This document shows, piece by piece, positions 50,193-60,770 of a stretch of 64,000 nucleotides of DNA. Every line of letters starts with the position of its first letter. The first letter of the stretch is position 1. The notes beneath the pieces were generated by a model, which saw nothing but the letters and a program-made list of their open reading frames with translations, was not told the origin of the DNA and did no database searches. Both the position numbers and the translations under genes were made by a program. Source of the DNA: Diphasiastrum complanatum (lineage: Eukaryota; Streptophyta; Lycopodiopsida; Lycopodiales; Lycopodiaceae); the NCBI GenBank assembly GCA_029204225.1, contig CM055096.1, forward strand, positions 31,868,305 to 31,932,304, written 5' to 3'.

Positions 50193-50830
50193 AAAGTGGG
50201 GGCATGCTAGAAGATACATGTGAAGATTCTTCTAACTGATTCCATATGCTAAAAGAGCCTAACGAATATCAAGTGACGGAGTCGAGCCGCCAAACTACAT
50301 TAAAGAGCGTTGACAAATTACCAAGAAGGAGTTCCAGAATCCATATGTACTGGGAACGCCAATGCCAGAGAAGTCGACAAGTCGCGGACCGGTCAATGAG
50401 CTAAAACAAATCCCAGTGCCTCACCAACATATATTACGACGACGGGAATAAAAGCATGGTTGAGTTGGCATAAAGACTTAGATCTATTTGTAGTATAACG
50501 TCAGACACTCGTAGCAGGTGCACTGTACTCGTAAGCCTATGGCACGAGAAATAAAAGTAGATCTGTGCTCGAATGAGCCTCAAATGAACAAGGACCCAAG
50601 TAGTTCAAAATGCAATTTGGCTTAAAATTTTTTAAAAAGTCAAGTTCTTATGGCACATGGATTTTGTGTGAACCATAAACCCTAACCCTAGCCTTGTCTA
50701 TAAGGAGGGATGTAACACCATCTTGTAATCACTTTTCATTGTCAAGAATAGAGAATAGATAGTTCTTATTATGCAAAAACATCATCTAGATACATAACCA
50801 ATTTGTTGCAAGAAAAACTTTCCAAATATA
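50193..50830 (+). mobile_element. PPT and 3' LTR
   Basis: AAAGTGGGGGCA (50193-50204) is a polypurine tract next to TGCTAGAAGATACATG. The LTR contains a TATA-like TCTATAAGG at about 50697. The right end is approximate, because no partner LTR was found in the window. Confidence 0.5.
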
Positions 50831-51384
50831 ATGTGACATGTGGATGACAAAAAGAGACTAATATGATATTGAATACACAAATGTCCATATGTCCATATGC
50901 AATAAGCACATTACAAGCATGGCATGCATGGTCGAAATTTTCCAAAGAAGGAATTACATCACTTTTCCATCATTCCATACTTGCTATAAGATGCCCACAT
51001 AAATGGGTTCATGATTCAATGACATGAGGCATATGCAAAATCAATCTCTTTATTGTTTTTAATCATCAACTACTAGGGTTTTTTCTAGATTTTGTTTTTT
51101 CCATCAATATTGGATAGAACTAGCCTTAGCATGCACAATATCTACATTGTACATCCACTTATAGGTCACCCTAATTTGAGCACCAAGCCAATATTGGAGC
51201 ATAAGGCTCCTAGGTGTCCCTTGTCCGTAACAATCAAGATTTAAGCATGCATCATTGAGGCTGCAACAAGCACTCTCAAGCAAGTCAACTATTAAGGGAA
51301 GCGTTTTTTCTCATTAATAATGATCTGATTTCTTTTAATATCTAAGTGTTTATGAGTTCCTCATGATGGACATTGATACTAAGC
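50830..51384. other. No gene; copia-like debris at the right edge
   Basis: The last 80 bases plus the 57.82-57.9 kb flank read like a decayed minus-strand copia pol, with AGTGTTTATGAGTTCCTCATG as the most familiar string. This is a resemblance only. Confidence 0.3.
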
Positions 51385-52039
51385 TGTGAAAAATACAGAT
51401 CCTAAGTGGATCTAAACTCCAAGATCATTGGCTTGAATGCTTGCACTCCAAACTACATAAGCTAGGAATTGGCAACACATTCTATGCTACCTAGAATGCA
51501 AAGAACTTGATCCAAAAGCATTTATCACAAATGGAAACTTCCATAAACATCAAGTGCGGCCCAAAATAGCATTATACAGTCCATAATACATCAGCCTACC
51601 ACTTTTGGAAAGCACCTAAGATCATACACAATAGCTTGAAGACAATACACACAACAATGCTCTCAATGGAGGAAGAAACAATGACAATGATCTATTGATC
51701 TCAATGAAGCATACAAAAGGTTTCTCCAACCTGTTCTCCACGACTTCCCTACTATTTATGGATGAGGAAGATGACTCTCTCTCCTCTCTCTAGAAGGTAC
51801 TTGACCCTAGATATTCCCTATATAGGAAAAATAGCCAAAAATGGCTTATATGACCAAAATACATCAAAATGGTCTCATTTTGAAGGGTATGAAGTTTGAC
51901 ACTTCATCATACTGAAAAAATACAGTAAATAAAAACATTGTGGCCTGGTTCACACGTGTGAAACTCCAGAACCAAAACTATTTACAATTTTAGCCAATTT
52001 AGGCCTCAAACTAGCTAGGAAATGTTGACAATTTTCACA
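51385..52039 (-). repeat. 3' LTR (left copy), 655 bp
   Basis: In plus orientation it begins TGTGAAAAATACAG and ends AATTTTCACA. It contains the CACACGTGTG palindrome at about 51951-51960. A TATATAGG string near 51820 is the likely promoter region. Confidence 0.96.
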
Positions 52040-55000
52040 CTCCCTCTTCAACATTGGATGCTAGTTTCAACATAGTCTTTGAGCACATTCCAAGATTAGA
52101 TCTATGCATTAAATATAGGTCCTTTCCCAATGGTTTGGTGAAGATATCAGCCACACACTCCTTTGAAGAGACATGTTGAAGCTCCACCTCTTTGGCAATG
52201 ACTTGATCTCTCACAAAATGGTGAGCAATCTCAATGTGCTTGCTCCTTGCATGAAAAACAGGATTGCTTGCCAAGCTTTGGGCTGAAAGGTTATCACAAA
52301 GTATGATTGGAGTCTTCTCTGGTTCCAGCAAGTGAAGATCCAATAACATCCTCTTGATCCAAAGAATCTCCTTGGTGCATGTTGTTAATGCCTTGTACTC
52401 GGCTTCGGTGGAAGATAGAGAGATAGTTGGTTGCTTCTTTGATAGCCATGAGACCACTCCATCTCCAAGATAGATTGCAAAGGCACTTGTTGACTTCCTA
52501 TCCATTTGATCACCTGCAAAATCTGAATCTGAAAATCCACAAAGGTTAGGTGTAGTACCTCCATACAAGATGCCAAAATCTCTAGATCCCGAGATGTATC
52601 TAAGTACTCTCTTTCCTAGCTTCCAATGAGCCTCACTAGGATCTTGCATAAATTGACTTAGTTTACCAACCACAAAGCTTAGATCAGGTCTTGTGATGGT
52701 TAACCATATAAGAGATCCTATTAGCTTTCTATAGAGAGTAATGTCCTTGAAGGATCTTTCATTACTTCTTGTAGTTAGCTTTACATTTGATTCCATAGGA
52801 GTAGAAACAACTTTACAATCTTCCATATGAAACCTTTTTAGAATAGAGTTAACATACTTTTCTTGACATATGAATGTAGATTTAGAAGTTCTAATAATCT
52901 CTATTCCTAAGATATAATGAAGTTTACCAAGATCTTGAATTTCAAACTCTCTTTTGAGTGCCATCTTGATTTCATCTATATCTAGATTGTTACCACCACT
53001 TAAGATAATGTCATCAACATAGATCAAAAGTAAAGTGATATCATTTTCATTCAATCTAAAGTAGAGAGAATGATCATACTCACTCATAACAAAGTTTTGA
53101 GAAAGTAAGAAGGAATTGAGCTTAGCATACCAACTCCTTGGTGCTTGCTTTAGCCCATACAAACTCTTTTGGAGATAGCACACATGATTAGGCTCATCAT
53201 GTGAAACATAGCCCTCGGGTTGCTCCATGTAAATATCTTCTTCAAGATCACCATTCAAGAAGGCATTAGTAACATCCATTTGCCACATATCCCAATCATA
53301 AAGAGTTGCAAGAGAGATTAGGATTCGAATAGTTACCATCTTTGCCACGGGTGCAAAGGTCTCATCATAGTCAATACCATATTCTTGAGCATACCCCTTT
53401 GCCACCAACCTTGCCTTGTACTTGTTGATTGATCCATCTTGATTTGTCTTGATCTTGAAGATCCAGTTACAACCAATTGCCTTCTTGTCCTTTGGAAGCT
53501 TTACCAACCTCCATGTGTTGCTTTTGATGAGTGCTTGATGCTCATGATCCATGGCTTGGATCCATTCCTTCTTTTGAATTGCTTCACCTACACAAGTTGG
53601 TTCATCAAAAGAGGTAAGAAAAGCAAGGTTAGAGTTGTCCACCACTTGCTTTCCTTTTTCATCATAGGTTAGCCTTGATGGCTTAGCCCTTTGCCTTTGA
53701 GTCTTCCTTGAAGTTTGCTTTGGAGTGGCATCTCCATCTTCATCCAAGACATCTTGCACATCATGATGATTAGTAGGCACATCAACATCAACATCAACAA
53801 CATTGGAAACATTCTCTTCATGAAAGATGACATCCCTACTTATGACAACTTTCTTTGTAGAAGGAATGTACACTTTGTAAGCCTTGCTTACTTCACTATA
53901 GCCAACAAACACACCCTTCTTTGATGAAGGATCTTCTTTAGTTCTATCATCAAGTGTGATATTGACAAAACATGTACATCCAAAGATCCTACAATGCTTG
54001 ACACTCAGCCTTCTACCATAAAGAACCTCATGAGGAGTTTTACCATCCAAGGAAGCACTTGTCCATCTATTACATAGATAGTTAGCACATGCTAAAGCTT
54101 CCCCCCAAAAAGACTTAGCAAGATTAGCATGTAGTCTCATTGCCTTGGCACATTCACAAAGGGTTCTATTCTTCCTCTCGGCCACTCCATTCTGTTGTGG
54201 AGTCCTAGGACTAGACATCTCCCTCTTAATCCCATGTGCTATACAAAAGTCTTTGAACCTATTTGAGGTGTATTCCCCTCCATTATCAGATCTTAAGCAT
54301 TTGATCTTTGTATTGAATTGGTTTTCCATTTCATTCTTGAACTTGACAAATGCAGCAAACACTTCATCCTTACTTTTAAGAAGATAGATCCAAGTATACC
54401 TACTAAAGTCATCAATGAAAGTTGCATACATCTTTGCCCCACCATTGCTAGTTGTACTAGAAGAATGAATATCAGAATGCACAAGTTGAAAAGCTTCTTT
54501 AGATCTAGAAGTAGATCTAGAATAAGCAAGTCTATGAGATTTGGACAAGGCACAATGTTCACAAACACTATTGTTTGCAACAAGACTTTTAGGGAGACCA
54601 AGAACAAGCTCTTTCTTTGCCATTACCTCCAAAGATTTGAAGTTGGGATGGCCCAACCTCTTGTGCCAAACTTCTTGGTTTGTCAATTGCTCCCTAGCCA
54701 TACATCCTTCATGATTAGAGATCACACATGCATCAAGCTTGAAAAGTTTACCATGCCTCCTACCTTGAGCAATCAAGGATCCACATTTACTTATCAAACA
54801 TGCATCTCCAATGAACTCCACATCAAGTCCTTTGTCAATCATTTGACTTACACTAAGCAAATTCTTAGTGATTGAAGGAATGTACAAAACATTTTCAAGA
54901 TTTGCTTTCCTATTTGTTGAAAGGGAAATAGGAATAGTGCCTATGCCTTTGATGTCACATTGACCATCATTTGCAGTGTAGATGATGTTACCTTCTCCCT

Positions 55001-55988
55001 CATAAGACAATAAGGATGTAAAGTATTCCTTATGTCTTGTCATGTGAGATGAGGCTCCACTATCAATCCACCAAGGATCATTATCATCTATGTTGGCTAA
55101 CAAACTTGAAGTCATAACAAGTGATTCACATGTGTTATGTTCTTCCTCATCTATTGTAAGATTTCCTTGCCTCTCTCCTTGCTCTCTTTTCTTCTTATAA
55201 CATTCATTTGCAAAATGACCTTTTATCCCACAATAAAAGCACTTGAACTTTGACTTATTGTTCTTAGTAGAAGAGGAAGAGGAAGAGTGATCATCATGAT
55301 CAAAGTTACCACCTTTGGACCATTTCCCTTTGCCTTTACCTTTGCCCTTGAATTTGCCTTTTGTGAAGAAAGCCTCTTCACCTCCACCTTGCAAGGATGC
55401 ACCATCAAGCTTTGATTGCAACCTATGTTCTTCAGCCAATAAGATTTCTTGCAAGTCAACCACACTTGGCAAGACTCTTTGAATGGCAAAACTTTGCACA
55501 AGGTTAGCATGTTCATTTAGCAAACCATTCAACATAACTTGGACTATTTCACCATCTTTTATGTTCTCATCAATGCATGCTAAATCATCACTTAGGGACT
55601 TAACTCTCAAGATAAATGCATGAGCACTTTCACCCTCTCTTTGCCTACTAGAAAATATTTGTCTCCTTAGGGTCAATACCCTAGATGTGGACTTTGATTC
55701 AAAGAGCTTCTTTAAGGCATTCCATGCCTCACTTGCACTTTGACACTTTCCAACTTCCTTGAGAAGTTCATTTGTAACATTCATTTTAATGATATGAAGA
55801 GCCCTTTTGGCCTTCTTATCAAACCTTTGTTGCTCTTGAAGTGTGAGAGGTCTCTCTTCAATTTCTGCAACTATGTCCATGAGTTCATTCAACTCAAGTA
55901 AGGACTCCATCCTCACTTTCCAAGTAGAGTAGTTTGATGAACTCAACCTTTCACTAGACTCTAGCATGATCCCACCATTGGAAGCCAT
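52035..55988 (-). CDS. Gag-Pol polyprotein of the intact copia element
   Basis: 1317 residues with every expected domain in order. Gag occupies 1-200, followed by a Gly/Lys-rich linker. The zinc knuckle is C250, C253, H258, C263. Protease has Asp309 in WWIDSGASSHM. The integrase zinc motif is H442, H447, C476, C479, and its core is Asp506, Asp568, Glu604. RT has Asp905 (QMDVTNAF) and YVDD at 990-993. RNase H has Asp1154, Glu1197 and Asp1232. The polyprotein would build particles, copy the RNA and insert the cDNA. All catalytic residues are present and there is no stop or frameshift. Gag and Pol share one frame, as usual in plant copia. The last codons (EEGV) are read from the polypurine tract and the stop lies inside the LTR. 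Confidence 0.97.
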   Translation of the reverse strand: MASNGGIMLESSERLSSSNYSTWKVRMESLLELNELMDIVAEIEERPLTLQEQQRFDKKAKRALHIIKMNVTNELLKEVGKCQSASEAWNALKKLFESKSTSRVLTLRRQIFSSRQREGESAHAFILRVKSLSDDLACIDENIKDGEIVQVMLNGLLNEHANLVQSFAIQRVLPSVVDLQEILLAEEHRLQSKLDGASLQGGGEEAFFTKGKFKGKGKGKGKWSKGGNFDHDDHSSSSSSTKNNKSKFKCFYCGIKGHFANECYKKKREQGERQGNLTIDEEEHNTCESLVMTSSLLANIDDNDPWWIDSGASSHMTRHKEYFTSLLSYEGEGNIIYTANDGQCDIKGIGTIPISLSTNRKANLENVLYIPSITKNLLSVSQMIDKGLDVEFIGDACLISKCGSLIAQGRRHGKLFKLDACVISNHEGCMAREQLTNQEVWHKRLGHPNFKSLEVMAKKELVLGLPKSLVANNSVCEHCALSKSHRLAYSRSTSRSKEAFQLVHSDIHSSSTTSNGGAKMYATFIDDFSRYTWIYLLKSKDEVFAAFVKFKNEMENQFNTKIKCLRSDNGGEYTSNRFKDFCIAHGIKREMSSPRTPQQNGVAERKNRTLCECAKAMRLHANLAKSFWGEALACANYLCNRWTSASLDGKTPHEVLYGRRLSVKHCRIFGCTCFVNITLDDRTKEDPSSKKGVFVGYSEVSKAYKVYIPSTKKVVISRDVIFHEENVSNVVDVDVDVPTNHHDVQDVLDEDGDATPKQTSRKTQRQRAKPSRLTYDEKGKQVVDNSNLAFLTSFDEPTCVGEAIQKKEWIQAMDHEHQALIKSNTWRLVKLPKDKKAIGCNWIFKIKTNQDGSINKYKARLVAKGYAQEYGIDYDETFAPVAKMVTIRILISLATLYDWDMWQMDVTNAFLNGDLEEDIYMEQPEGYVSHDEPNHVCYLQKSLYGLKQAPRSWYAKLNSFLLSQNFVMSEYDHSLYFRLNENDITLLLIYVDDIILSGGNNLDIDEIKMALKREFEIQDLGKLHYILGIEIIRTSKSTFICQEKYVNSILKRFHMEDCKVVSTPMESNVKLTTRSNERSFKDITLYRKLIGSLIWLTITRPDLSFVVGKLSQFMQDPSEAHWKLGKRVLRYISGSRDFGILYGGTTPNLCGFSDSDFAGDQMDRKSTSAFAIYLGDGVVSWLSKKQPTISLSSTEAEYKALTTCTKEILWIKRMLLDLHLLEPEKTPIILCDNLSAQSLASNPVFHARSKHIEIAHHFVRDQVIAKEVELQHVSSKECVADIFTKPLGKDLYLMHRSNLGMCSKTMLKLASNVEEGV
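52040..52052 (-). promoter_or_regulatory. Polypurine tract
   Basis: The minus strand reads GTTGAAGAGGGAG directly before the LTR TGTGAAAA. It doubles as coding sequence for the last residues of the polyprotein. Confidence 0.85.
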
Positions 55989-57148
55989 GATTCTAATGTT
56001 TCTTCAACTTTTAGGTTCTGTCCTAAAGCACTTAGCACTCACTTTTCTCTCAACAAATGATAGATAAAGAGATCTATGAAGATTTAGGACCCTAAAACAC
56101 TTCTATCTTGAACCTAGATGGTTTCCAAGCATAGAAAGGAAGATTGAAACACATGCAACACTTTGCACACACTAAGAATGGATTACAAAATCAAACCAAC
56201 CTGAACACACTCTTGCTTAAGCTCTCAAACTTTCCAGCAAGTGACCAAATCAAGTTATGGTGTGAAGAGTTACTTGCATTCTTAGAAAATACCCAAAACT
56301 AGGATGCCAAGATTACCTAGTAATGAACAAACTTGATCAACATATGATCAACACACTAAGATATTGATTCAACCTGTAAAACCACATGTAAACCACACTT
56401 CTAAAAGTTTATAAACTCCAGCAAGTGATAAATACAAGATTTAGAGGTGAATGAATGAGCACACTTAGTGAATCACAAGACTAGCTTCACTATCTTGTCA
56501 AATCTTGGTGTTTAGATGTAGATCTAAGATCACTTCACATGAGAATGTTCCTCAACCTGTTAAGAACCTGAAAACACACTTGCATAATGGTTAACACCTT
56601 CCAGCAAATGCTCCAATCAAATTACATAAGGAGAGTTACTTACATGCTCAACAAAGTACACCAAAATTTATGCCAAAATTGATGACAATCTTTACAATAT
56701 GCTCTTCACAATGGAGCTTACAATATGTTCACCCAAAAAAGGGGATCTTTCATCCAAATGGGAGCTTTGCTCAGCCTTTAGGAGAATTACAACTCACTCA
56801 AAAGAGCATTTGTCATCCACTTAAGGAGAAGTTTCATCCACTTAAGGAGAGTGTTCATCCAAGAATGGAGATTGTCAACAATAGGATTGAAAAGAACATT
56901 GTTAGTATTGAATATGCACAAGCCTCACAATCACAAATGATTAGGTGTTATGATCTGATCCAAAATAGTTTCTTTTCAGCCTCTGATCTTCAATAGACCT
57001 GAAATATGCTTTTGATCCACAAGTTCAACTCACAAAACAAAGGTTAGTAAGATTTGATCAACAAAGCAATGCAAAATCATGCTAGAACTTGATCAAACAT
57101 CCAAATATCACCAAAAATGGAATACTTACTGTAAATAGAAGCCAACCA
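55989..57148 (-). mobile_element. Untranslated leader of the intact copia
   Basis: 1160 bases between PBS and start codon. Related blocks recur three times with 'CAACCTGT' and 'CCAGCAAGTGA' cores (about 56200-56240, 56370-56430, 56555-56610). A 108-codon opposite-strand ORF (56670-56996) has HPKKG/HPLKE repeats and is probably chance. Confidence 0.7.
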
Positions 57149-57160
57149 GCTCTGATACCA
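57149..57160 (-). promoter_or_regulatory. Primer-binding site
   Basis: GCTCTGATACCA on the plus strand is the complement of TGGTATCAGAGC and abuts the 5' LTR. Confidence 0.93.
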
Positions 57161-57815
57161 TGTGAAAAATACAGATCCTAAGTGGATCTAAACTCCAAGA
57201 TCATTGGCTTGAATGCTTGCACTCCAACCTACATAAGCTAGGAATTGGCAACACATTCTATGCTACCTAGAATGCAAAGAACTTGATCAAAAAGCATTTA
57301 TCACAAATGGAAACTTCCATAAACATCAAGTGCGGCCCAAAATAGCATTATACAGTCCATAATACATCAGCCTACCACTTTAGGAAAGCACCTAAGATCA
57401 TACACAATAGCTTGAAGACAATACACACAACAATGCTCTCAATGGAGGAAGAAACAATGACAATGATCTATTGATCTCAATGAAGCATACAAAAGGTTTC
57501 TCCAACCTGTTCTCCACGACTTCCCTACTATTTATGGATGAGGAAGATGACTCTCTCTCCTCTCTCTAGAAGGTACTTGACCCTAGATATTCCCTATATA
57601 GGAAAAATAGCTAAAAATGGCTTATATGACCAAAATACATCAAAATGGTCTCATTTTGAAGGGTATGAAGTTTGACACTTCATCATACTGAAAAAATACA
57701 GTAAATAAAAACATTGTGGCCTGGTTCACACGTGTGAAACTCCAGAACCAAAACTATTTACAATTTTAGCCAATTTAGGCCTCAAACTAGCTAGGAAATG
57801 TTGACAATTTTCACA
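57161..57815 (-). repeat. 5' LTR (right copy), 655 bp
   Basis: It has the same length as the left copy. Differences noticed are AACCTAC for AAACTAC, GATCAAAAAG for GATCCAAAAG, CTTTAGG for CTTTTGG, and AGCTAAA for AGCCAAA. It is followed by the TAAGC duplicate. Confidence 0.96.
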
Positions 57816-57820
57816 TAAGC

Positions 57821-58572
57821 CACTTTTACATTTTTTCACTATTGATCAATTCATCATGAAAGAATGTCACCATTTTCTTCCTATCATTGATCTTAAACGT
57901 GTAAAATTAAAAGCATGTATATTTACATTGCATAATTATCTAGAATGGTGTACAATCCAAAGAATTTTCAAGAATAATTCACAAAATTAACCTTCACTTT
58001 ACGTAATATATTAACGTTGAAAAACCTAATGCAAGAACTTGGCGAATGTGCTTATGCACGAACTTGATGAATTTGCTAGTGATCTTTATTGGATTTGTTA
58101 CGTCCATGTCCAGTATGTGGGATTCGGATAATTCTTGATATGGATAGCCGATCACTCCAGTGTATTTTAATTGAAATGTGGAATCTGGTCATTTCTTTAT
58201 ATAGCTACAATCTTTGTGTGTAGCATTCTCATTCCAATCACCAAAACTCTCTAAATTTTTGGATCAAATTTGGAAGGTGTCTATAGCACAAACCTTCCAA
58301 TTCTACAAAGTGGTCTATGGGTGGGATTATTGAAAAGACCTTCTACGCAATCATCATTTTTAAAAGTTTCAATGAAGTTCTCTTAAGAGGCACAAATAGG
58401 TCCTTCTTTTTAGCTTTTCCACCATTGATGATGGATGGTCGACTAATTTTTCAAAATTTTGGATTGAAGCAATTGTTAATGAGCCCTTGCATATTCCAAT
58501 TGTTGGTGAGAAAATATCATCAACTTTACATTTAGCTACATTTTGAAAAGTTATCTGTTTGATCTCATGTAA
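57821..58572. other. No gene seen
   Basis: AT-rich with no coherent ORF. It continues the DNA left of the copia insertion. Confidence 0.45.
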
Positions 58573-58669
58573 AATATGAATATAATGCTTCTTGGTTTCC
58601 AAGGGAAGGCTCGAACTTGAGACCAAAGAAACTTTGGATGTCAAGCTAACCAATTGAGCCAACTCCCTT
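58573..58669 (-). mobile_element. tRNA-derived SINE-like unit
   Basis: On the minus strand it begins GGGAGTTGGCTCAATTGG, containing an A-box-like TGGCTCAATTGG. About 35 bases later is a B-box-like AGTTCGAGCC (consensus GGTTCGANTCC). This is the internal Pol III promoter arrangement of tRNA-derived SINEs. The TTCTTGGTTTCC tail follows. A true tRNA gene is unlikely, as no full cloverleaf forms by eye. Confidence 0.55.
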
Positions 58670-58676
58670 GGGTTAA

Positions 58677-58759
58677 AGTATGAATATAATGCTTCTTGGT
58701 TTCCAAGGGGAGGCTCGAACTTGAGACCAAAGAAACTTTGGATGTCAAAATAACCAATG
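58677..58759 (-). repeat. Second, truncated copy of the SINE-like unit
   Basis: TATGAATATAATGCTTCTTG through AAACTTTGGATGTCAA repeats the first copy with two or three changes but lacks the A-box end. The two copies are eight bases apart. Confidence 0.75.
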
Positions 58760-59228
58760 GAAGGAGTCAGTATGGACTCCCTTCCACACTTGTTGGTGAG
58801 AGGGATATGACTGAAATTCCAATATAGAAATGGTGACAAAGAACAAAAAAAAGATAAAATTAAAATTAAACCAAGTATTTCCAATGGAAATTCACAAAAG
58901 TAAAATTTGTTGTGAAGGGTATGTGGACCCCAATATGATATGCTATGCACATTCATTGTGTCAAGTGTCCATAATCATTGGAAGATTAGGAATATTCAAA
59001 TGATAAAATTGGTACATAATGTTATAACTCTTCTTCCTCATTATTGATCTTGTTTATTAAGGTCTTCTTTGCACAATACTTCCTATAAGTTAACATCTAT
59101 GATAAGTGATATAAATATTTGAAAGTGAACTATCAGGTAATTGCATTACAAACAATATCAATATTTCTGATCTCACAATGATCTATCGAATTAGCACAGT
59201 ACCCTGATGCGCAGTTTACTCATAATGG

Positions 59229-60250
59229 CTAATGGAACTTGGTCAGAATCAGAATTCCCTGAATCTCTAAATATGAGTTGCCACAAATTCTAGGAACGCT
59301 CCCTCTAAGCTCATGCTGAACATCAACAATTTCAAGCTCACTAAGCACATTCTCATATTTGAATTTTTTGCCATCTTTAAAAGGTTCAGCAATAATATTC
59401 ATTGCAGCCATTTTTTGAATCTCCATGGATTGATCATATCTTCGATAAGAGTTCTCATTACGATGACCTATAATAGCCATTCCAACTATAGTAGGTGCGC
59501 CTGCTTAAATTATCCTAAAACAAACACAAACAAAAAAACAGAAATAAGACGGTGCAAACAACTTAACACAATTACAAAAACACAACAATAACAGAAGTAT
59601 TAATTTGTTAACCTCTGAATACTTGCATAACGAAGACTTTTATTCATGAATCCTCCCCCATCTCCAAGTACGGACATCATTCTCTTTATCCAACAGCTTA
59701 AAACCTTCAGTCCCACATTATTACTATTGTACCATGCATTGCTTTGAGGATTTCCTCGTATAGCTTGCAAAAAACTATGATGACCAACAATAGGATTCTG
59801 TTTTGCTAGATCTTCTCGAATTGTGTCATAGAAGCACTGTGGTTTTTAGAATCCCTCTCAGAATACCTAAATTAACATTTAAAAAATCAATTCAAAATTT
59901 ATGCTACCAAAATATAAAGCAATATAATCCTAAAAAACAAGCTGGACTTGTTGAGCAATTACAAAACAATACAACTAATTCAAAAAAATCCAACATTCTA
60001 CAATAAAAACTTACACAACAAAAGAACCATGAACATCACATCCTTCTTGAAAATCGACATCAAGTAAATTGTACAATTTTATGTGTCCGCGAACCATAAA
60101 ACGACTCAAATAGTAATAACACCATCGTTTCTATAAACCAATAGCATGATGTATAGAACGTTCAGGATCTTTTAAACACTCTTCCTCATCCTTCCACATC
60201 ATAGGCGCACTCTTCTTTTGTTTCTTGTTAGCTCCAGATTTAATAGACAT
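59229..60250 (-). pseudogene. Tyrosine recombinase-like relic (Crypton/DUF3504 type)
   Basis: Three exon-like blocks. Block 1 (60250 to about 60014) gives DPERSIHHAIGL, a TAG, KRWCYYYLSRFMVRGHIKLY and DVDFQEGCDVHGSFVV, then a GTAAGT donor. Block 2 (about 59856-59614) opens YSERDSK and, after a one-base slip in an A run, PQCFYDTIREDL, NAWYNSNNVGLK and FMNKSLRYASIQR. Block 3 (59500-59229) gives APTIVGMAIIGHRNENSYRR and YDQS. VRG with its Arg, NKSLR (usual NHSLR), GHR and the following Tyr correspond to the R...H-x-x-R...H/R...Y signature of tyrosine recombinases. Such enzymes cut and join DNA through a covalent Tyr link. One stop, one slip and a phase mismatch at the last junction mark it as a relic. 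The first His of HxxR is Lys. Confidence 0.62.
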
Positions 60251-60770
60251 AAGAGGAGTTCTCAATATCAAAAAGACCCTTTAAGGAATGCCATGTGGGA
60301 TATACAAAAATATCAAAATAAATAAAACAATATTGTTTATTTGCTTGCCCACACCACTCCCAAGGCCTCCCCAACTCCCAATGATCTAATCACAGTGTCT
60401 ATAGTCATAGTTAAGAACTGTTAACAGTTCACAGTATAACTTGACTAAATTCAAAAATATTCCCTCCATTGGTTACGAAAAGGGCTATATTTTCACTGGA
60501 TCTAGAATATGACCGCCATTCCCAAATTCGAATCAGAAAAAATTGCAAAATGTTTACATATGCATTCCTTCCACGAGAATGGAAATATGAGCGCCAACTA
60601 CCTATTGGAATGAAAAAATGAGCGGCATTTCCAAATTTGAATCAAGAATACAAGCATGGAGATTGGATTGATCGTACATAGTATATAATATAATCAAAGA
60701 TGAGTATTTTGTTTTGTTTCATAGAATCTGGTCATAGTACTTTGATGCAACTGATTACTCTATTATTTTT
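60251..60770. other. Shared intergenic region between two divergent transposase-like relics
   Basis: About 520 bases separate the minus-strand recombinase-like relic from the plus-strand DDE-like relic. There is no ORF. If both starts are right, it would act as a bidirectional promoter. No clear TATA box was settled on for either side, and further upstream exons cannot be excluded: CTTTGCAG at 60825-60832 could be a splice acceptor. Confidence 0.35.

Larger units (their letters stand above)
51385..57815 (-). mobile_element. Full-length, apparently intact Ty1/copia element
   Basis: The element is 6431 bp with two 655-bp LTRs, TG...CA ends and target-site duplication TAAGC at 51380-51384 and 57816-57820. 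The PBS is at 57149-57160, a leader of about 1.16 kb follows, then one uninterrupted 1317-codon gag-pol ORF, with the polypurine tract at the 3' LTR junction. By eye only about four LTR positions differ (0.6%). Structure, open frame and LTR identity together indicate a recent insertion that may still be autonomous. Confidence 0.98.

Noticed and set aside
50679-50696. AAACCCTAACCCTAGCC as an interstitial telomere repeat
   Set aside because: Only two CCCTAA-like units occur inside an LTR leader, too short to be more than chance.
54318-54875. 185-codon ORF on the plus strand
   Set aside because: Antisense shadow of the intact copia polyprotein.
58573-58669. A functional tRNA gene
   Set aside because: A and B boxes are present, but no full cloverleaf or CCA-ready acceptor stem pairs by eye.
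58369-58956. 195-codon minus-strand ORF
   Set aside because: It runs through both SINE-like copies and contains their duplicated translation, so it is probably chance.
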